Positions 16,472 to 25,540 of a DNA stretch of 64,000 nucleotides are shown here, piece after piece. The stretch spans positions 1 to 64,000 of the forward strand of contig NZ_JAKSYO010000186.1 of NCBI RefSeq assembly GCF_022829635.1. Direction: 5' to 3'. The notes under the pieces were generated by a model. That model was not told the DNA's origin. It made no database searches and saw nothing but the letters and a program-made list of their open reading frames with translations. The stretch is from Methylobacterium sp. E-066 (GTDB lineage: Bacteria; Pseudomonadota; Alphaproteobacteria; Rhizobiales; Beijerinckiaceae). The stretch's first letter is position 1; each line of letters starts with the position of its first letter. Made by a program: the position numbers and the translations under genes.

Positions 16472-16993
16472 ATGCCGATTACCGATGCGGATATTGAGCA
16501 GGATGTGGGTATTTTCTACCCGGATCTCGTTAATATTTACGGATGTGAAATAAAGACCGGATCGCGCATCGGCCCGTTCGTCGAGATCCAGCGGGGCAGC
16601 ACCATCGGCCCCCGCTGCAAGATCTCCTCCCACACCTTCATCTGCGAGGGCGTTTCCATCGGCGCGGAAGTGTTCGTCGGCCACGGCGTGGTCTTCACCA
16701 ACGAGCGCTACCCCGAGGCGACCAACGAAGACGGCAGCCTGAAGCGCGACGGCGACTGGGAGCTGGTCGAGACCGTCGTCGGCGACCGTGCGTCGCTCGG
16801 CTCCAACGCCACCATCGTGGCCGGCATCACCATCGGGGAGGGCGCCCTGGTCGGCGCCGGCGCGGTCGTGACCCGCGACGTCCCGCCCTACGCCATCGTG
16901 GCCGGATGCCCCGCCCGGGTCATCGGCGACACGCGCCAGAAGCGCGCGCGATCCCGCCGGCCGTCCGCGGCCAAGCCTCTGCAGATCGCTTGA
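16472..16993 (+). CDS. Left-handed beta-helix N-acetyltransferase (WlbB/WbpD-like)
   Basis: A hexapeptide-repeat acyltransferase of 173 residues. Repeats run from about IGPFVEIQRGSTIGPRCKIS through VGDRASLGSNATIVAGITIG to ALVGAGAVVTRDVPPYAIVA, the usual trimeric left-handed helix. It resembles the enzymes that acetylate the 3-amino group of UDP-GlcNAc3NA. AAGGAG is placed eight bases before the ATG; an upstream TTG in the same frame is rejected. It is the first gene of a run in which the next two are a Gfo/Idh/MocA dehydrogenase and a DegT aminotransferase, the exact partners of such an enzyme in the UDP-diacetamido-uronic acid pathway. Confidence 0.85.
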   Translation: MPITDADIEQDVGIFYPDLVNIYGCEIKTGSRIGPFVEIQRGSTIGPRCKISSHTFICEGVSIGAEVFVGHGVVFTNERYPEATNEDGSLKRDGDWELVETVVGDRASLGSNATIVAGITIGEGALVGAGAVVTRDVPPYAIVAGCPARVIGDTRQKRARSRRPSAAKPLQIA

Positions 16994-17007
16994 GGGGACA
17001 CACGCAC

Positions 17008-18036
17008 ATGATCGCCATCGGAATCGTCGGCTACGGCTATTGGGGGCCCAATCTGGCCCGCTGCACGTCGGAGACCGAGCAGTGCCGGCTCGCCGCCATC
17101 GCCGACCAGTCGCCCGCGGCTTTGGCCCGGGCGGGCAAGCGCTATCCCGCCGCGGAGCTTCACCAGGATTGGCGCGACCTCATCGCGGATCCGCAGATCG
17201 ACGCCGTCATGGTGGCGACCCCGGTGAGCTCGCATTTCGAGATCGCCATCAACGCGCTCCGGGCCGGCAAGCACGTCTTCATCGAGAAGCCGATCACGTC
17301 CTCGGCCGTCGAGGCCCGGCTGCTGATCGCGGAGGCGGCCAAGCGCAACCTGACCCTCATGGTCGATCACACCTTCGTCTACACGGGCGCGGTCGAGAAG
17401 ATCCATGAGCTCATCTCGAGCGACGCCATCGGCGACATGTTCTACTACGACTCGACCCGGGTGAATCTCGGCCTGTTCCAGCGCGACGTGAACGTGATCT
17501 GGGACCTCGCGGTCCACGATCTCGCGATCCTCGACCACGTGCTGGACCTCGCCCCGGTGGCGATCTCGGCGAGCGGCACCGGCCATTTCAGCGGCCGCCC
17601 CGAGAACATGGCCCACCTGACGATCTTCTACCCGCGCGGCGTCGTCGCGCAGATCAACGTCAACTGGCTGGCCCCCGTGAAGGTCCGGCAGACTCTGATC
17701 GGCGGCAGCAAGAAGATGATCGTCTACAACGACCTGGACCCGATCGAGAAGATCAAGGTCTACGACCGCGGCGTCACCGTCGGCGACGGCTCCGGGGACA
17801 TCACCGAGCTGATGGTCTCGTACCGGACCGGGGACATGTGGTCGCCGCACCTCTCCTTCCGCGAGGCGCTCGTCGTCGAGATCGAGCATTTCGTCGACTG
17901 CATCGCCACCGGCAAGGCGCCGAAGACCGACGGCCACAGCGGCTTGCGCGTGGTCGAGCTGCTCGAGGCCGCGATGCGCTCCCTGCGCCAGAACGGCCAC
18001 CCGATCGACCTCATGCCACTTGCGAGGGCCTCGTGA
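17008..18036 (+). CDS. Gfo/Idh/MocA-family sugar dehydrogenase (WlbA/WbpB-like)
   Basis: An NAD(P)-dependent oxidoreductase of 342 residues. The Rossmann motif GIVGYGYWGPN opens the protein, EKPITSSAVEA marks the conserved EKP loop, and WDLAVHDLAILDHVL carries the catalytic His/Asp region. In WlbA-type enzymes this step oxidises C3 of UDP-N-acetylglucosaminuronate. GAGGGG lies upstream of the ATG and the gene follows the acetyltransferase by 14 bases. Its stop overlaps the next start. The substrate is inferred from neighbours, not from the sequence itself. Confidence 0.88.
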   Translation: MIAIGIVGYGYWGPNLARCTSETEQCRLAAIADQSPAALARAGKRYPAAELHQDWRDLIADPQIDAVMVATPVSSHFEIAINALRAGKHVFIEKPITSSAVEARLLIAEAAKRNLTLMVDHTFVYTGAVEKIHELISSDAIGDMFYYDSTRVNLGLFQRDVNVIWDLAVHDLAILDHVLDLAPVAISASGTGHFSGRPENMAHLTIFYPRGVVAQINVNWLAPVKVRQTLIGGSKKMIVYNDLDPIEKIKVYDRGVTVGDGSGDITELMVSYRTGDMWSPHLSFREALVVEIEHFVDCIATGKAPKTDGHSGLRVVELLEAAMRSLRQNGHPIDLMPLARAS

Positions 18037-19148
18037 TCCCGTTTCTCGACCTTAAGGCGCAGTATGCCGCCATCGGCGGCGACGTCGAAACCGCCGTCAT
18101 CAACGTCCTGCGCAGCGGCGACTTCGTCCTCGGACCGGCAGTCACCGCCTTCGAGGCGGCCTTCGCCAAGGCCTGCGGCGCCAAGCACGCGGTGGCCGTC
18201 AGCAGCGGCACCGCGGCGCTCCACCTCGCGCTGCTGGCCCTGGATATCGGCCCGGGCGACGAGGTCATCACGGTCTCGGCGACCTTTGTGGCGACGGTCG
18301 CGGCCGTGCTCTACGCCGGCGCGACGCCCGTGCTCGTCGACATCGACCCGGTGAACTGGACCATGGATCCGGCCCTGGTCGAGGCGGCGATCACGCCCCG
18401 CACCAAGGCGATCCTGCCGGTGCACCTGCACGGCCGGATGGCGGATCTCGACGCGCTCGGCGCCATCGCCCGGCGCCACGGGCTCGCCCTGATCGAGGAC
18501 GCCGCCCAGGCGCATCTCGCCGAGCGCGGCGGCAGGAAGGCCGGCACGATCGGAGATATCGGCTGCTTCAGCTTCTATCCCGGCAAGAATCTCGGCGCCT
18601 ACGGCGAGGGCGGTGCCATCGTCACCGACCGGGACGACCTCGCCGAGGCGGCGCGGTGCCTGCGCGACTGGGGCCAGCAGGGCAAGTACAACCACGTCCG
18701 GCACGGTTTCAACCTGCGCATGGATGGGGTCCAGGGCGCGGTGCTCGGCACCAAGCTCCCCTATCTGGAGGGCTGGACCCGGGCCCGGCAGGCGGTGGCG
18801 GCCGAGTACGGCGCGCGGCTCGCGGGCCTCGGTCTCGACCTGCCGGGTCCGGCCGGACGCGACCACGCCTTCCACGTCTACGCGGTCAGCACCCCCGACC
18901 GCGAGGGCCTGCGCCAGCACCTGACCGAGGCCGGGATCAGTACCGGCATCCACTACCCCGTCCCGGTCCATAGGCAGCCCGCCTACCGCCATCTCGACGA
19001 CGGCACCGGCCGCCTGCCGGTCACCGAGCGCCTGGCCGCCCGGACCCTGTCCCTGCCGATGTTCCCGGAACTGACGACCAGCCAGATCGACAGCGTCTGC
19101 CGGGCCGTCTCGAGCTACTGCGAGGTCGCCGATGCCCAAGCTGCGTGA
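18033..19148 (+). CDS. DegT/DnrJ/EryC1/StrS aminotransferase (WlbC/WbpE-like)
   Basis: A PLP-dependent sugar aminotransferase of 371 residues that would put an amino group on the 3-keto sugar made by the preceding enzyme. It begins VIPFLDLKAQYAAIGGDVE, typical of the family, with the cofactor lysine in FSFYPGKNLGAYGEGG and the IEDAAQAH phosphate-binding region. The start is a GTG overlapping the previous stop (GTGA), which implies translational coupling. The downstream gene overlaps its last 17 bases. Confidence 0.9.
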   Translation: MIPFLDLKAQYAAIGGDVETAVINVLRSGDFVLGPAVTAFEAAFAKACGAKHAVAVSSGTAALHLALLALDIGPGDEVITVSATFVATVAAVLYAGATPVLVDIDPVNWTMDPALVEAAITPRTKAILPVHLHGRMADLDALGAIARRHGLALIEDAAQAHLAERGGRKAGTIGDIGCFSFYPGKNLGAYGEGGAIVTDRDDLAEAARCLRDWGQQGKYNHVRHGFNLRMDGVQGAVLGTKLPYLEGWTRARQAVAAEYGARLAGLGLDLPGPAGRDHAFHVYAVSTPDREGLRQHLTEAGISTGIHYPVPVHRQPAYRHLDDGTGRLPVTERLAARTLSLPMFPELTTSQIDSVCRAVSSYCEVADAQAA

Positions 19149-20163
19149 GGTTACCAAGGGAAGCCGCTTCGGCGGCGACCTGCGCGGGACCCGGATCCTC
19201 GTCACCGGCGGATCCGGCTTCATCGGATCCCACATCATCGACCTGCTGGTCGAGGCCGGCTGCGACGAGATCGTGGCCGTCGACAACATGGTGCGCGGGC
19301 GCCCCGAGAACCTGAAGGACGCCCTCGGCTCGGGCCGTGTCCGGCTGGTGCAGGGCGATATCCGCGACCGCGCCCTGATGGACAGCCTGGTCAAGGGCAC
19401 CGACGTGGTGTTCCACCAGGCGGCCCTGCGGATTACGCAATGCGCCGCCGAGCCCCGCCAGGCCTTCGAGGTGATGGCGACCGCGACCTTCGACCTGCTG
19501 GAGCGCTGCGTCGAGGCCGGCGTCGCCAAGGTGGTGATGGCCTCCTCGGCCTCGGTCTACGGCATGGCCGAGAGCTTCCCGACCACGGAGAAGAATCACC
19601 CCTACGACAACCGCACACTGTACGGGGCTGCCAAGTCCTTCGGCGAGGGCCTGCTGCGCTCGTTCAACGACATGTACGGGCTGGATTACGTCGCCCTGCG
19701 CTACTTCAACGCCTACGGGCCGCGCATGGACCTGACCGGCCGCTACACCGAGGTGATGGTGCGCTGGATGCAGCGCCTGGCCGAGGGCCAGTCCCCGATC
19801 GTGTTCGGCGACGGCCTGCAGACCATGGACCTCGTCCATGTCCGCGACATCGCCCGGGCCAACATCCTGTCGGCGACCGCCCCGGCCACCGACGTGGTGC
19901 TCAATGTCGGCACCGGCGTGGAGACCTCCCTGGTCGATCTCGCCGGCCATCTCACCCGGATCATGGGCCGGGACGGCACCCCGCTCATCCACGAGGCCGA
20001 GCGCGCCGTGAACCCGGTGCCCCGGCGCCTGTGCGACACCAGCCTCGCCCGGGAGCTGATCGGTTTCGAGGCCGAGATCGGGGCGGCCGAGGGCCTCGCC
20101 GACCTGGTGGCCTGGTGGAGCGACGAGGCCGGTTCGGATCACCTGAGGCGGGCGCTCGCATGA
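19132..20163 (+). CDS. NAD-dependent sugar epimerase/dehydratase
   Basis: An extended short-chain dehydrogenase of 343 residues acting on a nucleotide sugar. The NAD-binding motif GGSGFIGSH is at about residues 26-34 and the catalytic triad is seen as SSASVYG and YGAAK. FNAYGPRMDLTGRYTEVM is the substrate-binding region. It resembles UDP-glucose 4-epimerases and the UDP-sugar dehydratases of O-antigen loci; which reaction it does is not decided by the sequence. A roughly 20-residue N-terminal extension precedes the Rossmann fold. The stop overlaps the next ATG by four bases. Confidence 0.87.
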   Translation: MPKLREVTKGSRFGGDLRGTRILVTGGSGFIGSHIIDLLVEAGCDEIVAVDNMVRGRPENLKDALGSGRVRLVQGDIRDRALMDSLVKGTDVVFHQAALRITQCAAEPRQAFEVMATATFDLLERCVEAGVAKVVMASSASVYGMAESFPTTEKNHPYDNRTLYGAAKSFGEGLLRSFNDMYGLDYVALRYFNAYGPRMDLTGRYTEVMVRWMQRLAEGQSPIVFGDGLQTMDLVHVRDIARANILSATAPATDVVLNVGTGVETSLVDLAGHLTRIMGRDGTPLIHEAERAVNPVPRRLCDTSLARELIGFEAEIGAAEGLADLVAWWSDEAGSDHLRRALA

Positions 20164-21296
20164 TCCCGATCGCGAAACCCGATGTCGGCGAGCCGGAGGC
20201 GGAGGCCGCCGCCGCCGTGGTTCGCTCCGGCTGGCTGACCCAGGGGCCGCAGGTCGCGGCCTTCGAGGCCGAATTCGCCGCGCTCGTCGGCGCTCCCCAT
20301 GCCTGCGCGGTCTCGAACTGCACCACCGCGCTGCATCTCGCGCTGCTGGCCGCCGGGGTCGGACCCGGCGACGAGGTGGTGACGGTGAGCCACAGCTTCA
20401 TCGCCACCGCCAACGCCATCGCCCAGTGCGGGGCCACGCCGATCTTCGTCGATATCGACCCGGCGACCTTCAACATGGCCCCGGAGGCCGCCGCCGCGGC
20501 GGTGACCGAGCGGACGAAGGCGATCGTCTGCGTCCACCAGATGGGCATGCCCTGCGACCTCGAGGCCATCGTGGCGATCGGGCGCCGCTCCGGCATCCCG
20601 GTCATCGAGGACGCGGCCTGCGCGATCGGCTCCGAGCGGCTCCAGGGCGATGTCTGGCGGCCGATCGGCGGGCCCGCCGGCGACATCGCCTGCTTCTCGT
20701 TCCATCCGCGCAAGGTCCTGACCACCGGCGACGGCGGCATGATCACCACGGCCAATCCCGACTGGGACCGCAAGTTCAGGCTGTGGCGCCAGCACGGGAT
20801 GAGCGTGTCCGACGTGGCGCGCCACGGCAGCGCCAAGGTGGTCGCCGAGGCGTACACGGTCGCGGGCTACAATTACCGGATGACCGACGTGCAGGCCGCC
20901 ATCGGCCGCGCGCAGCTCACCCGGCTGCCCGGACTGATCGCCCGGCGGCGTGCTCTGGCTGACGGCTACAAGGCGCGGCTCGCCGACCTTCCGGAGGTGA
21001 CGCCGCCGCCCGAGCCGATCGGCTCGCGCAGCAACTGGCAGAGCTTCTGCGTGCGCCTGCCGGAGACGGCCGACCAGGGCGCCGTGATGCAGGCGATGCT
21101 CGACCAGGGCATCGCCACCCGCCGGGGCATCATGTGCGCCCATCTGGAGCCGCCCTACGCCGAGGCGCCCCGGCGCTTCGCCCTGCCGGAATCGGAGCGG
21201 GCGCGCGACCACGCGCTCCTGCTGCCGCTCTATGCCGGCATGGACGACGCGATGCAGGACCAAGTCGTCGCCGGCCTGCGCGCCGCCCTGCGATGA
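20160..21296 (+). CDS. Second DegT/DnrJ/EryC1/StrS aminotransferase
   Basis: A PLP-dependent sugar aminotransferase of 378 residues, distinct from that encoded at 18033. It starts MIPIAKPDVGEPEAEA, typical of perosamine/PseC-type enzymes, contains SGWLTQGPQVAAFE, EDAACAIGS and the cofactor lysine in FSFHPRKVLTTGDGG. It directly follows the epimerase with an ATGA overlap, so epimerase/dehydratase and aminotransferase probably form a second amino-sugar branch. The exact product cannot be told. Confidence 0.9.
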   Translation: MIPIAKPDVGEPEAEAAAAVVRSGWLTQGPQVAAFEAEFAALVGAPHACAVSNCTTALHLALLAAGVGPGDEVVTVSHSFIATANAIAQCGATPIFVDIDPATFNMAPEAAAAAVTERTKAIVCVHQMGMPCDLEAIVAIGRRSGIPVIEDAACAIGSERLQGDVWRPIGGPAGDIACFSFHPRKVLTTGDGGMITTANPDWDRKFRLWRQHGMSVSDVARHGSAKVVAEAYTVAGYNYRMTDVQAAIGRAQLTRLPGLIARRRALADGYKARLADLPEVTPPPEPIGSRSNWQSFCVRLPETADQGAVMQAMLDQGIATRRGIMCAHLEPPYAEAPRRFALPESERARDHALLLPLYAGMDDAMQDQVVAGLRAALR

Positions 21297-22144
21297 TGCC
21301 GAACGCGATGGATTCGTCCCTCTCCCTCGGTCGCGGACACGGCTTTGCCGGCGTCAAAGTCCTGCGGCGCCTCGCCCGCGCCTGCGGGGTGAATCGCCAG
21401 CGCGTGAACGCCGTGCGGATCGCCTGCGAGCGCAAGGCGCTCGCCGTCGGCGGCCGGCGTCACGCGCGGACCGGCGGACGGATCCTCTGCTACCACTCGT
21501 TCGGGCAGCCCGAATGCGGGATCAACGATGTCGATCCGAACCGCTTCGCGCTCCAGATCGATCAGGCCCTCCGTCTCGGCTACCGGTTCGTTCCCGCCGC
21601 CGAGATCGCCCGGGGCGGCGGGGCTCGCACCGACCTCGCCATCACCTTCGACGACGGGTTCAAGTCCGTCCTGACCCGGGCCTTCCCGGTCCTGTCCGAG
21701 CGGGGCATCCCGTGGTCGTTCTTCGTGGTTCCGCTGTGGTGCGACGAGGCCACGCGGGACGGCACCGACCAGATCCTGAACTGGCGCGATATCGAGCGGC
21801 TCGTCGCCGCCGGTGCCGATCTCGGCAGCCATTCGATGACGCATCCGGATTTCGGCCGTCTCGACGAGGCCGCCGCGATGGCCGAGCTCGGGGAATCCCG
21901 TCGGCTGATCCAGGCACGGCTCGGGGTCGCGCCCGACAGCTTCGCGATCCCGTTCGGACAGTCGCGGAACTGGACGGCGTTTTCTGGCCGCGCCGCCTCG
22001 GAGGCCGGCTACGGCACCGTCTACGCCCAGGCCGAGAAGACCCGGCCCCGGGGCACCGTCGCGCGGACCTTCGTCACGCAATTCGACGACGCCCTGGTGT
22101 TCCGCGCCTTGCTGGACGGTGCCTTCGACGCCTGGGAGGAGTGA
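21293..22144 (+). CDS. Polysaccharide deacetylase (CE4 family)
   Basis: A NodB-homology deacetylase of 283 residues. The metal-binding motifs are LAITFDDGF and LGSHSMTHPDF, with the strand FAIPFGQSRNW later. No signal peptide is evident; the N-terminal 60 residues are basic, so the enzyme may act in the cytoplasm on a lipid-linked or nucleotide-linked amino sugar. Its ATG overlaps the previous stop (ATGA), which ties it to the amino-sugar operon. De-N-acetylation of an HexNAc residue in the repeat unit is the likely role. Confidence 0.87.
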   Translation: MMPNAMDSSLSLGRGHGFAGVKVLRRLARACGVNRQRVNAVRIACERKALAVGGRRHARTGGRILCYHSFGQPECGINDVDPNRFALQIDQALRLGYRFVPAAEIARGGGARTDLAITFDDGFKSVLTRAFPVLSERGIPWSFFVVPLWCDEATRDGTDQILNWRDIERLVAAGADLGSHSMTHPDFGRLDEAAAMAELGESRRLIQARLGVAPDSFAIPFGQSRNWTAFSGRAASEAGYGTVYAQAEKTRPRGTVARTFVTQFDDALVFRALLDGAFDAWEE

Positions 22145-22199
22145 GGCGCCGCGGCGTCCGCTTCGGGAAGCATGCTCGCAGCATCGGGAGAACCACGCC

Positions 22200-23282
22200 A
22201 TGCCCGGCGTCGACGTCGTCATTCCCTGCTACAACTACGGACACTATCTCGAACATTGCGTCGCGACGGTCACCGGCCAGCGGGATGTCGCGATTCGCAT
22301 CCTGATCGTCGATGACCATTCGCCGGACGACACGCCGGCGGTCGCACAGCGCCTCGCAGCCGCCGATCCGCGCATCCAGTACACGCGCAACCCACGCAAT
22401 CTCGGGCTGGTCGGCAGCATCAACCGCGGCGTGATGGACTGGGCGAGCGCGGATTACACCCTCGTCCTCTCCGCCGACGACGCGCTGACGCCGGGCGCGC
22501 TCGCCCGGGCGGTCGCAGTCATGGAGCGCCATCCCGAGGTCGGGATGACCTACGGCCTCGCGGTCGTGTTCGGCGAGCGCAACGACGAGTTCGCCGTCGC
22601 CGACACCACGATCTTCGACTACGCGACCTTCTCCGGCGCCCAATACATCGAGGATTTCTGCCGGAGGAAGAACGGTGTCGCCTCGCCGACCGCGCTCGTG
22701 CGGACCCGCGTGCAGAAGGATGTCGGCGGCTACGACGCGCAATTCCCCCATACCTGCGACGTCGAGATGTGGATGCGCATCGCCACCCGGTACGACATCG
22801 CGGCGATCGAGGCGCCGCAGGCCTATTACCGCTGGCACGGCGGCAACATGTCGTCGGCCTATATCGACCGGCCGCTGAGCGATCTGCGCGAGCAGCTGGA
22901 GACCTGCGAGCATCTCCAGCGGACGGCCGGCGCGCATCTGCCGGGCTTCGGCGGCTGGGTCGCGGACATGCGGACGCGCTTCGCCCGGGAGGCCTGCTGG
23001 CTCGCCGGGCTCGCCTGCGAGAGCGGGAACGATGCGGCGATGCGGCAATGCCTCGCCTTCGCGACCGCGATCGAGCCGACGATCTGGACCAGCAAGGCCT
23101 GGTGGGGCTGTCAGGCGCGGCGCGTCCTGGCGGCCCTGGACCGCCTGCGCGGCCGGGCCGGCACACGCCTGGGCCGCCGGCCGTTCACGCCGTTCGTGCA
23201 CGGCAGCCTGTTCGGGCGCTGGCCTGGACGCGAGGCCGGGGCGGATCACTCGCGGCCGTTCGAGCCGGCGGCCTCACGCTGA
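22200..23282 (+). CDS. Glycosyltransferase family 2
   Basis: A GT-A transferase of 360 residues starting MPGVDVVIPCYNYGHYLEHC, with ILIVDDHSPDDT and the metal motif LSADDALTPG. DVEMWMRIATRY holds the likely catalytic base. There are no membrane segments. GGGAG lies upstream of the ATG, 55 bases after the deacetylase, so it is the last gene of the operon. It is convergent with another family 2 enzyme. It would transfer one of the sugars made by the operon; donor and acceptor are unknown. Confidence 0.88.
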   Translation: MPGVDVVIPCYNYGHYLEHCVATVTGQRDVAIRILIVDDHSPDDTPAVAQRLAAADPRIQYTRNPRNLGLVGSINRGVMDWASADYTLVLSADDALTPGALARAVAVMERHPEVGMTYGLAVVFGERNDEFAVADTTIFDYATFSGAQYIEDFCRRKNGVASPTALVRTRVQKDVGGYDAQFPHTCDVEMWMRIATRYDIAAIEAPQAYYRWHGGNMSSAYIDRPLSDLREQLETCEHLQRTAGAHLPGFGGWVADMRTRFAREACWLAGLACESGNDAAMRQCLAFATAIEPTIWTSKAWWGCQARRVLAALDRLRGRAGTRLGRRPFTPFVHGSLFGRWPGREAGADHSRPFEPAASR

Positions 23283-23307
23283 GGCGTGACGGGCCGCCGG
23301 CGCGGCG

Positions 23308-24291
23308 TCAGCGGGACGGCGGGGCCGAGAGCGTCGCCCGGCCGGACCGGCGCAGGAGCTGCAGGACGGTCCGTCTCAGGGGCCGGTCCGCGACGACATG
23401 GACCAGGGAGCGCACCGGGAAGACGCCGAACATCGCGCGGATCGCGCCCCACGCGCCGGACCGATCGCCGTTGACGGCCCGCGTCGCGGCGGCGGTCTCG
23501 AAATAGCTGAAGAAGTGCCAGAGCATCATCGACTGGGCGCGGTAGAAGTCGCCCGGTGACCGCCACACCCGCCATTCCGGGATCGCGTGCCGGTAGAAGA
23601 CCTTTCGGTCGTAGCGCACGCGCATGCGCTGGAGCGCGTCGAAGCTGCCCTGGGGCCGCGTCCGCACGAAGGTGCCGAGGACGTGGACATGGCCGAGGCG
23701 GCGCCGGCGCGCGAAGCGGAGGAGCCAGTCGAGGTCCTGGCCGGCGATCAGCGCCTCGTCGAAGGTGCCGTATCCGGCCAGCGCGTCCCGGCGCACCAGC
23801 ACCGTCCCGATCTGCGGGAACAGGCCGCTCAGCATCGCGCGCAGCAACGGGACGGCTCCCGCCGGCGGCTCGGCCGGCCACGGATCGCCGATCACCCGCC
23901 GCTCGGTATCCGTGTAGATCGCCTGGCTGATGAGCGCGTCCCATTCGGGATGGCTGTCGAGCGCGGCGATCAGGGGCGCGATGTGCCCCGGCCGCCAGAT
24001 GTCGTCGTCGTCGAGGAAGGCCACGAACTCGCCGGTGGCGGCCGCGAGCCCGACATTGCGCGCCGCCCCGGCCCCCGGCCGGTCGGCCGGCAGGTAGCGC
24101 GCCCCGAACCGCGCCGCGACCGCCCGGGTCTCCGGGTCCGTACCGTTGTCGCCGACCAGGATCTCGAACGTCATCTCCGGGCCCTCCAGGGCCCGGATGC
24201 TCGCGAGCGCGTCCTCGAGGAGGGCGGGCCGGTCCGCGGTCGGGACGACGACGGAGACGCGGCGCGGCTGAGGCATCGACGGCTTGCTCAT
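23308..24291 (-). CDS. Glycosyltransferase family 2
   Basis: A GT-A transferase of 327 residues. Motifs are VSVVVPTADRPALLEDAL at the start, EILVGDNGTD, the metal-binding FLDDDDIWRPGH near residue 95 and AGQDLDWLLRFAR for the base. It lies ten bases downstream of the Wzt-like ATPase gene on the same strand and so belongs to the exporter transcript. It may build the same chain that the exporter moves. It is convergent with the previous gene, only 25 bases apart. Confidence 0.87.
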   Translation of the reverse strand: MSKPSMPQPRRVSVVVPTADRPALLEDALASIRALEGPEMTFEILVGDNGTDPETRAVAARFGARYLPADRPGAGAARNVGLAAATGEFVAFLDDDDIWRPGHIAPLIAALDSHPEWDALISQAIYTDTERRVIGDPWPAEPPAGAVPLLRAMLSGLFPQIGTVLVRRDALAGYGTFDEALIAGQDLDWLLRFARRRRLGHVHVLGTFVRTRPQGSFDALQRMRVRYDRKVFYRHAIPEWRVWRSPGDFYRAQSMMLWHFFSYFETAAATRAVNGDRSGAWGAIRAMFGVFPVRSLVHVVADRPLRRTVLQLLRRSGRATLSAPPSR

Positions 24292-24301
24292 GGTCCCAAC
24301 C

Positions 24302-25540
24302 CTAGTTCGTGCCGCCGCCGGCCGCGTCCGCCGACCAGGTGCCGGGCATGTGGAACACGCCGAACACGTCGGGGGCGAAGACCGGGTGCTCGATGTGGAA
24401 GCGGGCGCCGACCTTTGCGGCGAGCAGGCGCTCGAAGCCCCGCTGCCGGACCACCACCGAGACCGTGTAGGTGTCGGCGTTCAGGGTCAGCGGCGGCGTC
24501 AGCAGCTCGATCGTGCCGTCGCCCGACAGGGTCTGCAGCTTGGCGCGGTCCGTCATCGTGCTGAAGTTGCAGCAGAGCAGCTCGTCCGACCGCGTGACCG
24601 AGAACAGGACATGCGGGTCGGCGATCGGCTCCGCGGCGTTGTAGCGCGCGGTGATCCGCATCCGCTCGCCGTGCCGGAACAGCGTCTTCGGCGCCCCGGA
24701 TTCGTCGGCGATCGTCACCTCGCGGATCTCCACCGGGTGGTGGCCGCCCTCCGGCTTGAACCACGGGGCATCGGCCAGGTAGCTGTCCCGCTCGTAGTGG
24801 TGCAGGCCCTCGTCGGTGGGGCCGTCGAAGGCGACGCGGCCGTTCTTGATGTAGATGACCCGCTCGCACATGGTCTTCACGCTGAACATGTTGTGCGAGA
24901 CGAGCAGGATCGTCGAGCCCTTGGTCTGGAGGCGCCGGGCGAAGTCGATGCACTTCTTCTGGAAGGTGTAGTCGCCGACCGCCAGGACCTCGTCGAGGAG
25001 CAGGATGTCGGGCTCGAGATGGGCGGCGACCGAGAAGGCCAGCCGGACATACATGCCGCTGGAATAGCGCTTCACCGGCATGTCGATGAAGTCGCCGATC
25101 TCCGAGAACTCGACGATCGCGTCGAACTTCTCCGCGATCTCGTGGCGGTGCATGCCCAGGATCGAGCCGTAGAGAAAGATGTTCTCGCGCCCGGTGAGCT
25201 CCCGGTGGAAGCCGGTGCCGACTTCGAGCAGGGCGCCGACCCGGCCGACCAGCTTGATGCTGCCGGTGGTCGGGGCGGCGATCCGGGAGATCAGCTTGAG
25301 CAGGGTGCTCTTGCCCGCCCCGTTCATCCCGATGATGCCGACATTCTCGCCGTGCTTGATGCCGAAGCTGACATCCTTGAGGGCCCAGAAGCCCTCCTTG
25401 GACGGGCGCGCCTCGGACTTCCGCGTCAGCAGCCCCCGCGCGCCCTCGACGAGCGCCTCGCGCAGGGAGTTCTCGTGCGTGGCCCGCGGGGCGCGCCAGT
25501 ATTGCTTGCCGATATCTTGTACGCTGATCGCCATCGACAT
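24302..25540 (-). CDS. wzt: ABC transporter ATPase with carbohydrate-binding tail (Wzt-like)
   Basis: The ATPase of an ABC-2 polysaccharide exporter, 412 residues. Walker A GMNGAGKST is at 71-79, the signature SSGM at about 160-163 and Walker B ILLLDEV at about 179-185. A C-terminal extension of about 150 residues (RITARYNAAEPIADPHVLFS, later TLNADTYTVSVVVRQRGF) looks like the Wzt C-terminal beta-sandwich that recognises the chain end in O-antigen exporters. The start overlaps the stop of the permease gene (TGATG). A larger open frame extends upstream but belongs to the antisense shadow of the permease. Confidence 0.92.
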   Translation of the reverse strand: MSMAISVQDIGKQYWRAPRATHENSLREALVEGARGLLTRKSEARPSKEGFWALKDVSFGIKHGENVGIIGMNGAGKSTLLKLISRIAAPTTGSIKLVGRVGALLEVGTGFHRELTGRENIFLYGSILGMHRHEIAEKFDAIVEFSEIGDFIDMPVKRYSSGMYVRLAFSVAAHLEPDILLLDEVLAVGDYTFQKKCIDFARRLQTKGSTILLVSHNMFSVKTMCERVIYIKNGRVAFDGPTDEGLHHYERDSYLADAPWFKPEGGHHPVEIREVTIADESGAPKTLFRHGERMRITARYNAAEPIADPHVLFSVTRSDELLCCNFSTMTDRAKLQTLSGDGTIELLTPPLTLNADTYTVSVVVRQRGFERLLAAKVGARFHIEHPVFAPDVFGVFHMPGTWSADAAGGGTN

